This document shows, piece after piece, positions 6,296 through 13,108 of a DNA stretch of 13,108 bases. Below the pieces are notes generated by a model. It did not search any database and was not told the DNA's origin. It was given only the letters and a program-made list of their open reading frames with translations. Within the stretch, counting starts at the first letter, position 1, and each line of letters starts with the position of its first letter. Both the position numbers and the translations under genes were made by a program. This stretch comes from JANOQP01 sp044227705. GTDB lineage: Bacteria; Bacteroidota; Bacteroidia; Chitinophagales; Saprospiraceae. The DNA is taken from the NCBI GenBank assembly GCA_044227705.1, contig JBGAWE010000127.1, positions 1 through 13,108 of the forward strand, read 5' to 3'.

Positions 6296-8737
6296 ATGAT
6301 TAACCGATTACACGCGCCCGGCCGCCGGCTGTGGCAACTGGTTTTTTTCCTCCTTCCGCTGGCCTGCGAGGCGCAGTTCACGCAGACCACGCAGTTCTTC
6401 CAGTTCAACTTTCCCGGCCCGAACAACATCCCCGTCAACGGCGACTGCACCGGCTTTTTGAGCATGATGGCGACGCCCGTTGTCACGCCGCTGTCGCCCG
6501 GGGCGAGCATCACGCAGAGCTATTACGACTCGGTTTCGACGGGGAACAACAACGGCTACCCCCCTTTTTTGAGCGTCAACGAGCCGTTCGGGCAGGGCAA
6601 CACCATCAACGTTTACTGGCAGGTCCTCGACAATCAGGGCCACTCCTACAACTTCCAGTTCCCCATTTCTTTCAACGACCTGACCGCGCCCGTTTTCACC
6701 GGGCTGCCGGGACAGGCGGTTTTGAACTTGATTTCGTTGAAAGACGTGCCGCCCGTCCCAACGGTCTCGGCGAACGACAATTGCGACGGCCCTTTCTGGC
6801 TCTATGATTTCGTGGAGACGCCCCGCCCGCCTATTTGCCAAGCCGGCAGTTTCACCCGGACGTGGACCTCGACCGACACGAAGGGCAACGCCGCCACCTT
6901 CACCCAAACCATCAACATCGCCGCAGACCTGACCGGCCCAACCATCACGACCTTCCCGCAAAACGGGACGGTCGACTGCTCGGCCAACCCGCAAACTGCC
7001 TATTCCAACTGGAAATCCGCGCAACTCGCGGCCATCACAGCGACCGACAAGCACGGCATTCTGACGAAAACCATCAGTGCCTCGAACAGCATCGGCACTA
7101 CTTGCGGCGCGGTCGAAACGGCCACTTTCATCGTTGTCGACTCCTGCGGAAACGCGACGAGCGTTGACCGGACTTTCTCCGTAACCGACTCCCAGCCGCC
7201 CGTTTTCGGCACGAACCCGGCAACTTTGATTGTCAACTGCAACTCGGGAACCGACGCCGCCTCGCTCGCCGCATGGATTCAAAACCGGGGCGGTGCGACG
7301 GCGACCGACAACTGCGCCCCCATCGACTGGTACATGAAAATCGGCGGCGTGGTCGCGGATTCGGCTGCTGTTCAGGCCGCTTTTGATCTGTCCAAAAGCC
7401 AAGCTTGCGGCCCGAAGACCATCGACGGCATTCAAAAACCCAGCATCCGAGGCCTTGTGACGGTCGAGTTCGTCGCCAGCGACGGGTGCAACGCGCCGTC
7501 GAAGTCGGCCACTTTTGCGGTGCAAGACCTCCAGTCGCCCGCCTTCTCGCCGCTCCCGACCGACGGCAGCGCGGCCTGCGGAGGCCAAACGACCCTCAAC
7601 GACTTCGTCCTAAATCACGGCGGTGGCGCAGCGAGCGACATCTGCTCAGGCGTCATTTGGACCATCACGCCAACCCCGATTTCCGGGCAATGCGACGGGA
7701 CGAAGAAGTGGAGCGTCGAGTTCCTCGTCGCTGACGCTTGCGGGAACACGAACTATGCGACGGCCAATTTCACCCTGTTCGACAACGTGGGGCCGTCGAT
7801 AAACCTGCCCGCGAACCCGGTTTTGGAAGACTGCGGTGGAGGCGACGACCAAGCGAAACTGGAGGCGTTCATCCAAAATCGGGCCTCGGCCACCCTTTCC
7901 GACAACTGCTCGAACACCCTTTCGTGGATGCCCGGTTTCACATGGGTCAACTCGACGGGCGGCGCGGGCAGCGGCACGACGGCCAACGGCCCGTATCCGC
8001 AAATCGCCGCGAACGACTGCTCGTGGTGGGTAGACGTGACCTTCGGTGCCACCGACGATTGCGGCAATTCCTCTACCAAACTCACCCGCTTCCAAATCGT
8101 CGACGGCGATGCGCCGGTTTTCGCGACGCCGATCACCCGCGACACTTTTTTGTGCACCCAAAACCTTCCGTCTCCCGTCGCCCCGACGGTCAGCGACAAC
8201 TGCGACCCGACAGTTCAGCTCGACCTCTTTACCTCGATTGGGCAAAACCCGTGCAGCGGCCGGTTCGATTTGATTCGGACCTGGAAGGCGACGGACGACT
8301 GCGGGAACGTCGCCATCGCCACCCAATACCTCGTCGTCATCGACACGGTCGGGCCGGTTTTCGATGTATTTCCAGCTGACACTGTGGTGGATTGCGGTTT
8401 TGTCCCGCCCGCCGCGACGGTCGGCGACGGCATAGAGGCGAACGACGCTTGCGGCGGCGCTGCCCAATCGGTCACGTCGCAGGATTTTTCCACGCAAAAC
8501 CCCGATCCGCTGGACTGCGGACATTACAACTACACGGTCACCCGCATTTTCTCGGCGATGGACGACTGTGGGAACCTCTCGACCCGCGCCCAAATCATTG
8601 CGGTTCAGGACACGGCTGGGCCGATTTTCACTCAGAACCTCTATTTCTCAACGACTTGCGACAAGCTCGTGAGCTTCCCTGCGCCGGTCGCCGTCGATGG
8701 CTGCGGGAGCTTCGCGACCGACCCGGTTCAGGTCGGC
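6296..8737 (+). CDS. Giant secreted HYR/PKD-repeat surface protein, N-terminal segment (to assembly gap)
   Basis: This is the first 814 codons of a very large exported protein. It opens with a Sec signal peptide: basic 'RLHAPGRRLW', hydrophobic 'QLVFFLLPLA', and likely cleavage after A26 (CEA|QF). After a unique stretch to about residue 127 come tandem HYR-like units of about 80-113 aa. Each starts with a 'GPVF'-like turn, has a 'DNC' in the middle, and closes with 'W.ATDDCGN....F.V.D'. Conserved cysteines suggest disulfide-stabilised beta-sandwiches, as expected outside the cell. Such proteins in Bacteroidota are adhesins or matrix proteins usually exported by the type IX system, but the C-terminal sorting domain is beyond this window. 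The coding frame is good up to the run of Ns and continues after it in another nominal frame, so this is not a complete gene. Exact ligand and function are unknown. Confidence 0.9.
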
Positions 8738-8763
8738 NNNNNNNNNNNNNNNNNNNNNNNNNN
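8738..8763. other. Assembly gap (26 Ns) inside the giant gene
   Basis: Left of the Ns the gene is read with codons starting at 8735; right of them with codons starting at 8764. The 26-base spacer is 2 mod 3 and puts the two sides in different frames, yet both sides are clearly the same HYR unit ('DGCGSFATDPVQVG' then 'LKKTFSSTDLCGN'). Comparison with neighbouring units, which have about 10-25 residues in this place, suggests the true missing piece is roughly 25-75 bases and a multiple of three. Confidence 0.97.
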
Positions 8764-11511
8764 TTGAAAAAGACTTTTTCGAGCACTGACCTCTGCGGGA
8801 ACGAGGGCTTTTTCACCCAAATCACGACCGTCGTCGACACCGTGAAGCCGACGCTGGCGGGCATCCCGCCCTTCGCGCAAGCGGGCTGTGGCGCGGTGCC
8901 GAACCCGCCGGTCATCGGGCAGGACATCACGGGGGCTGACAACTGCGACCCGTCCGTGCAAATCCTGTTCAGCGAGACCTCGACGCAGGAGCCGGACCCG
9001 GCCAACTGCGGCCACTACAACTATTGGATAACACGGGAATGGCTTGCCGTCGACAACTGCCTCAACTCGCAGCAATATAGCCAGACGATTCAGGTCGAGG
9101 ACAAGGACGCGCCGGTGATGGAACTGCGCCCCGGCGGCATCATCCCGACCGGCCTCGCACAATGCGCAGCCGACGTGAACTTCGACGCGCCACTCACCCT
9201 GCGCGACGACTGCACCGTCTTGGCCGACACGGTGACTGTCAGCCAGACCGAGTTTTTGAAGAACACGAGCGGCCTGCCGGACAACTTCTCGCCGGTCGAT
9301 GACGTGGTGTTGAACATCAGCCTCGTCAACACCTTCCCCGACCAACCGGCGACGGGCGGCGCGGCCATCGCCCTGAACATCGAAAACTTCGACGGCGAGC
9401 AAACGACCGAGATTTTCGAGGTTTATGGGGAAAACAACCTGCTTTTGGCCACGACGCAGCCCGCGCCGAGCCAGTGCGGCAGCGTCTCGATGACGCTCAA
9501 CTTGAGCGAAGCTCAACTGAATGCATGGGGCCAAGACGGCTTCATCACCCTCACCCTCCACCCGGTGAACGACACGACGGACGCGGTGAACCTCATTTGC
9601 CCCGGTGCCTCGGCGACGGCGACCATGACCTATTCGTACATCGTCCCGCAAAGCCCGGTCGTGCTGACTTTCACGGTCGACGGGGGGCCGGTGCAGAGCT
9701 TCCCGCCGCCCTCGTCGACGAGCCTGCCTGTTGGGCCGCACGTCGTCAAAATGACGGCGACGGACTGCTCGGGCAACTCCGTTTCGGCCATTCAGAACCT
9801 CGAGGTCGTTGACGTTTTCCCGCCGACGATGGAAGCGCCTGTTGACCAATCGGTGTTCGCCAGCGACACTTGCCGGACGCTCGTCAGCCTGCCATTCCCC
9901 CAAAATTTGTCGGACAACTGCGGTTTTTCGGGCAGTTTCGACCAAAACCTTCCGTCGAAACTACTGACCTTCAAAACCGACCCGAACGCCGGGAAGGTGC
10001 CGAACGACGTGGTTCTCACCTTCACCGGCGCGATTGCAAACGCCATCACCGGCGGCACGCTCACCATCCCGCTGCTTGCCGACAACGGCGACGTTGGCGA
10101 GTTCTTCCAAATTTTTGACGAAAACGGCTTGCCACTTGGGCAGACCGGCCAGGGCACGGCCCAGTGTGCCTCCGCCTCGACGACGACGCTGCCCGTGACT
10201 GCCCAACAAATCAACTCGTGGGCAGCCGACGGAATCGTCAAATTTACCCTCAAGGCGAACACCGACGCGACCGTCTGGTCGGACTTCATCAACCCATGCG
10301 GTACGCTGAACGGGGCCAGTCAGGATGGGACGAGCACCGTCGGCGGGCGACTGAAATACGAGTTCGCTCCAGTCTTTTTTGAAATCAAAAGTCCCGGCGG
10401 TGCGGTCGTGAAATCGGGCCAACTGGTTGGAAATCAGACAGTTGTGTCTGTCCCCGCTGGTCAATACGAGGTCGATTACAGCGTGACCGACCGCAACGGC
10501 CTAACGGGTTCGACGCTCTGGAACCTCGAAGTCCGAGACACCACGCGGCCGGTCGCCCTTTGCAAATTGGGCAGCCAGGTATATGTCAACCCGAGCGGTC
10601 TGGACGATTATCAAGTCGCGCCGCAAAGCATCGACGACGGGAGCCACGACAACTGCTCGACGACGTTGAGCTACTCGGTCTACCCGCCGTCATTCCCCTG
10701 TTCGGTCATCGGTGCGTTTGTCGCGGTCGACCTGACGGTGGCGGACGAGTGGGGCAACTCGTCCACTTGCTCGACCGTGCTTTTTGCCAACGGTGCGCCG
10801 CCGGTGCCGAGCTACGCAGGAAACATTTGTCAAAATGACACCTTGCGGCTTTACGCCAACGCCCCCAACGACCCGACGAACGGGGCCTTCACCTACCTCT
10901 GGACGGCGCCCAACGGCAACCAGTTCACGGTCGAAAACCCCGTCATCCCGACTGCCGATTTGAGCTACGAAGGGGCATGGTCGGTGCTGGTGACCGGCAT
11001 CACGGGCTGCCAATCGACGGGCCTTGTCAATGTCAGCCTCGTCCACACACCGACCACGCCTGTGCTGACGGCGACGCAGCCGGCCTTCTGCGACGGCGAA
11101 CCCATTGTGCTGAAAACACAGAATTACACGGGTCAAAACCCAACTTTTTACTGGTATTCGGGACAATTCCCGACGGGGACGCTGCTCGGGACGACCATTA
11201 CTGCCCCCTGCCTCGGGCCGGCCGCGCAGGTCGGGACGAACGATTTTTACGTAATGGTTCGGGAGAACGGCTGCCTGTCGAACCCGAGCGCGGCGCTCGC
11301 GGTGCCGGTCTATGCGATTCCGGCGGCGGCTGTCGTCACCCCCGGCATGACGGTTTGTGAGGGGCTGCCCATCGCGCTCGGCACGTCGTCGGGCGGGGCG
11401 AACACGAGCTATTCGTGGTCGGGGCCGAACGGCTTTTCGAGCAACCTGCAATACCCGCCTGTCATTTTGTCAGCAAAGCCGGTCGTTCACGAAGCATCTA
11501 CCAAGTCGTGA
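8764..11511 (+). CDS. Giant surface protein, middle segment (gap to apparent stop)
   Basis: This continues the gene begun at 6296; it has no start of its own, and the frame that appears to run into it from 8392 is out of register before the gap. It adds 915 codons. In order: the end of the HYR unit broken by the gap; one plain unit (8840-9104); two enlarged units (9105-9812 and 9813-10538) with a shared inserted module; a 'RPVALCK' unit; then from about 10798 the style changes to PKD/Ig-like units with 'C.G..I.L', 'Y.W..PNG' and 'GC.S' marks. The TGA at 11509-11511 falls in the middle of the third such unit, after 'SYSWSGPNGFSS'. The same frame takes up the unit again about 15 bases later, so the stop is probably an indel artefact or a recent mutation. 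The product should be extracellular. Confidence 0.85.
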   Translation: MKKTFSSTDLCGNEGFFTQITTVVDTVKPTLAGIPPFAQAGCGAVPNPPVIGQDITGADNCDPSVQILFSETSTQEPDPANCGHYNYWITREWLAVDNCLNSQQYSQTIQVEDKDAPVMELRPGGIIPTGLAQCAADVNFDAPLTLRDDCTVLADTVTVSQTEFLKNTSGLPDNFSPVDDVVLNISLVNTFPDQPATGGAAIALNIENFDGEQTTEIFEVYGENNLLLATTQPAPSQCGSVSMTLNLSEAQLNAWGQDGFITLTLHPVNDTTDAVNLICPGASATATMTYSYIVPQSPVVLTFTVDGGPVQSFPPPSSTSLPVGPHVVKMTATDCSGNSVSAIQNLEVVDVFPPTMEAPVDQSVFASDTCRTLVSLPFPQNLSDNCGFSGSFDQNLPSKLLTFKTDPNAGKVPNDVVLTFTGAIANAITGGTLTIPLLADNGDVGEFFQIFDENGLPLGQTGQGTAQCASASTTTLPVTAQQINSWAADGIVKFTLKANTDATVWSDFINPCGTLNGASQDGTSTVGGRLKYEFAPVFFEIKSPGGAVVKSGQLVGNQTVVSVPAGQYEVDYSVTDRNGLTGSTLWNLEVRDTTRPVALCKLGSQVYVNPSGLDDYQVAPQSIDDGSHDNCSTTLSYSVYPPSFPCSVIGAFVAVDLTVADEWGNSSTCSTVLFANGAPPVPSYAGNICQNDTLRLYANAPNDPTNGAFTYLWTAPNGNQFTVENPVIPTADLSYEGAWSVLVTGITGCQSTGLVNVSLVHTPTTPVLTATQPAFCDGEPIVLKTQNYTGQNPTFYWYSGQFPTGTLLGTTITAPCLGPAAQVGTNDFYVMVRENGCLSNPSAALAVPVYAIPAAAVVTPGMTVCEGLPIALGTSSGGANTSYSWSGPNGFSSNLQYPPVILSAKPVVHEASTKS
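9250..9645 (+). other. Inserted beta-rich module, copy 1 (within HYR unit at 9105)
   Basis: The module sits between the 'DDC' half of its HYR unit and the 'VVKMTATDCSGNSVSA' half. Marks are 'DDVVLNISLV', 'IFEVYGENNLLLATT', 'SQCGSVSMTLNLSEAQLNAW', 'DGFITLTLHP' and 'NLICPG'. It has the same order of blocks as copy 2. I do not know a family name; the alternating hydrophobic pattern suggests a beta-sandwich. Confidence 0.65.
9961..10370 (+). other. Inserted beta-rich module, copy 2 (within HYR unit at 9813)
   Basis: This copy lines up with copy 1: 'NDVVLTFTGAI', 'FFQIFDENGLPLGQT', 'AQCASASTTTLPVTAQQINS', 'DGIVKFTLKA' and 'NPCGTL'. It is again nested between 'SDNCGF' and 'YEVDYSVTDRNGLTGS' of the host HYR unit. 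Shared positions include the Gln-Cys, the AQ(I/L)N(S/A)W block and the Cys-Pro/Pro-Cys pair near the end, so the host and insert were probably duplicated together. Confidence 0.65.
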
Positions 11512-11530
11512 TTTCGAGAACGGCTAAAGT
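11456..11530 (+). other. Cluster of small indels with an apparent stop
   Basis: The reading register moves from the frame of 8764 to the third frame ('VSKAG' then 'IYQVVIS', about 11476-11516), then needs one base added before 11517 to read 'ENG' and another near 11525 to read 'LKFCGAAISVAVKL', after which it is back in the original frame. At least three small length changes lie within about 75 bases, with zero net effect. In the uncorrected frame this gives TGA at 11509. Confidence 0.7.
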
Positions 11531-13108
11531 TCTGCGGGGCCGCGATTTCGGTCGCCGTCAAGCTGCGTCTGGCCACGCCGGAAATCGGCACAGATCTCCC
11601 AAAATGCACAGGCCAGACCGTTCAACTGGTCTCGAACGTAACGAACGCGGAACAATACCTCTGGTTTTCGCCCCTTTACCCCTCGGTGGAGGCGGACACG
11701 ACGACGGTCAACGGGCTGTCTATTTTTAACGCGCAACCGAGCGAGAGCGGCGGCTGGCGACTCGTCATCATCAAACAAGGCTGCCCGAGCGATACTTCGA
11801 ATGCCGGGCAGGTTTTGGTGAAAGATTTCCCGTCGCTCGCACCGGCGAACAACGGGCCCCTCTGCGAGGGCGCCCCGGCCAATTTCTTCGCCACGACAAA
11901 CCAGGCGACGGGTTCCATTTTCCAATGGTCGGGGCCTGCGGGCTTCAGCAGTTTCACCCAAAACCCGACGCTCAACCAGCCCGCCGCCGGGGTCTACAAC
12001 GTGACCATCACGAACGACATCGGCTGCTCGGCGACGGGGCAAAGCCTCCTCCAAATCTCTGCGCAGCCGGTCATCGCGGCCCTCGTGTCGAATGCGCCGA
12101 TTTGCGAGGACGCATCGCAAAGCGTTCAGCTTCAGGCACTTATCAGCCCGGCCGACCCGACCTACATCTATTCGTGGACGGGGCCGAACGGCTGGACAAG
12201 CTCTGATCCCAGCCCCGTTCTGCCGACCGCGACGGTGGCCATCAACGGCTCGTACACCCTCTCCGTCACCAAAAACCTCGGCGCAAACCTCTGTGTGTCG
12301 AACCCGAAATCTACCACCATTTCCATCATCCCGACGCCGAAAACGCCGAGCATCACGCAGCCGGCGGCCATCTGCGCGGGGCAGCCGTTCACCATCGTCG
12401 TGGCGAATCCGGGCGACTACCCGCCCGGCGCGACGTACATCTGGGACACGCCCATCGGCCTCGTTTCCACGGCTACGCCGAACTTCACCATCTCAAACTC
12501 GAACATCGGCTACGCAGGCGACTATCTACTCGAGGTGCAGGTCAACGGCTGCAAATCGGCCGCCTCGCCGGTTGTCGCGCTGACCGTTCACCCGATTCCC
12601 GGGGTGCCGACGGTGACGACGAACAGCCCCGTTTGCGAGGGGGACCAAATCGAGCTGTCGGTGCCACTGATGTCGAACACGACCTATCAATGGTTCGGGC
12701 CGAACAGTTTTTCGTCGTCATTGCACAACCCGGTCATACCGAACTGCACGATGGCCAATGCGGGTGAGTATTTTGTGAAAATCGCCCAGTTCGGCTGCGA
12801 GTCGAACTTCACGGAGCCTATAAAAATCGTCGTGAAACCTCGCGCCGCCGTCCCGACGCTTTCTGGCACGGCCCAAATCTGCCTTGACGCGCCCGGCGCG
12901 ACGCTGCAACTTTCCATCAACCAGCCGAGCCAGACGGCGGGCGCGACGTACAACTGGTACCAGTACATCAACCCGCAAAATGCCCTGTTCCTGGTGTCGA
13001 GCGCGACGGCAACGGGCATCAACTACTCGAACCTCGGCGGCTTCTCGCAGGGGATTTATCAGTTCGTTGCACTCGCCGATCTGAACGGCTGTGCGAGCGC
13101 GGCGAGCC
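11512..13108 (+). CDS. Giant surface protein, right segment (no own start, runs off the window)
   Basis: This is the continuation of the gene from 6296, open without a stop in the frame of 8764-11511 through to 13108, 532 codons. The first few codons (to about 11526) are in the disturbed zone; from 'LKFCGAAISVAVKL' on, the text is clean PKD/Ig-like repeat: 'CTGQTVQLVS', 'FQWSGPAGFSS', 'AGVYNVTITND', 'YSWTGPNGW', 'AICAGQPFTIVV', 'YQWFGPNSFSS' and 'AGEYFVKIAQFGC'. It has no plausible start codon with its own leader and no signal peptide, so it cannot be a separate exported protein. The missing C-terminus would be expected to hold a type IX sorting or gliding-motility-type domain; that is inference from related proteins. 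Composition is the same as upstream, so there is no sign of a join to foreign DNA. Confidence 0.85.

Larger units (their letters stand above)
6679..10797 (+). repeat. About twelve tandem HYR-like protein units
   Basis: Unit starts read from the protein are near 6679, 6928, 7190, 7530, 7784, 8105, 8345, 8612 (holds the gap), 8840, 9105, 9813 and 10539. Ordinary units are about 80-113 aa; those at 9105 and 9813 are about 236-242 aa because of an extra module. The unit at 10539 begins 'RPVALCKLGSQVYVNPSG', the 'VA.CK...V.L...G' variant common in Bacteroidota surface proteins. Units diverge strongly in sequence and keep mainly the Cys, DNC and D.CGN positions, so this is an old array rather than recent DNA duplication. 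Confidence 0.8.
10798..13108 (+). repeat. At least nine tandem PKD/Ig-like protein units
   Basis: Approximate unit starts are 10798, 11050, 11320, 11575, 11830, 12067, 12337, 12598 and 12841 (cut by the window edge). Each is about 79-90 aa with the pattern P..P......C.G..I.L......Y.W.GPNGF.S...NP.I......AG.Y.V.....GC.S......V.V.P. The unit at 11320 carries the indel cluster. The pattern is typical of long Bacteroidota surface proteins. The array runs past the right edge. Confidence 0.8.

Noticed and set aside
6350..6376. Lipoprotein signal (LPLA|C) in the giant protein
   Set aside because: Pro at -3 does not fit a lipobox; ordinary cleavage after CEA before Gln fits better, though this is not certain.
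8392..8737. Start of the middle giant-gene segment at 8392
   Set aside because: This frame is out of register with the HYR repeat before the gap; it joins the real frame only because of the arbitrary N count.
8728..9945. Antisense frame of about 405 codons crossing the gap
   Set aside because: It reads through Ns and opposes clear HYR-repeat coding; composition is Arg/Val/Asp-rich noise.
1..13108. CRISPR array, tRNA/rRNA genes, insertion sequences, toxin or defence genes
   Set aside because: I saw no regularly spaced identical repeats, cloverleaf, transposase motif or known defence domain; the protein repeats are diverged and coding.

Overview
The window reads as one strand of a fairly GC-rich Bacteroidota chromosome or metagenome scaffold. 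Every gene I can support lies on the + strand. Three things point to Bacteroidota. First, a very large secreted protein is built from HYR-like and PKD/Ig-like repeats with the 'Y.W.GPNGF...AG.Y.V....GC' pattern typical of that phylum's surface proteins. Second, gene starts are preceded by A-rich stretches rather than strong Shine-Dalgarno sites. Third, its signal peptide ends in a typical '..EA|Q' junction. A Saprospiria-like lineage is plausible, but that is an inference from style, not from a marker tree.

Layout. Bases 1-285 hold no recognisable gene. At 286-1341 is a polyprenyl-phosphate sugar-1-phosphate transferase (WecA/TagO/MraY superfamily). It overlaps by 4 bp a CrcB/Fluc fluoride channel (1338-1703). 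At 1770-2880 is prfB, peptide chain release factor 2, with the classic programmed +1 frameshift (AGGGGG TAT CTT TGA C). Its true product is about 369 aa. A reading frame opened at TTG 1873 would lose the first 34 residues. Next come an M24B Xaa-Pro aminopeptidase (3002-4387), glutamyl-tRNA synthetase (4399-5925) and an unrecognised 63-aa acidic protein (6026-6217). The first half is therefore ordinary housekeeping: envelope sugar priming, fluoride export, translation termination, peptide turnover and tRNA charging.

From 6296 to the right edge the window is one giant gene, over 2,200 codons here and unfinished. It encodes a Sec-exported, cysteine-rich repeat protein: signal peptide, about twelve HYR-like units (two carrying the same extra module of about 130-150 residues), then at least nine PKD/Ig-like units. 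As given, the gene is broken twice. A 26-N scaffold gap at 8738-8763 has a length that does not keep the frame. A cluster of small indels at about 11456-11530 creates an apparent stop at 11509, after which the same frame resumes the same repeat series. Both breaks look more like assembly or consensus problems than real gene ends. The C-terminus, where a type IX secretion sorting domain would be expected, lies outside the window.

Between genes there are non-coding structures: two imperfect inverted repeats of about 100 bp (after prfB and over the end of gltX), a smaller hairpin upstream of the transferase, and a degenerate tandem 8-mer (ATCCAATC-like) just before prfB and across the gltX start codon. 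I found no tRNA, rRNA, CRISPR array, insertion sequence or defence system. The least ordinary features are the duplicated nested module in the giant protein and the intergenic repeats.
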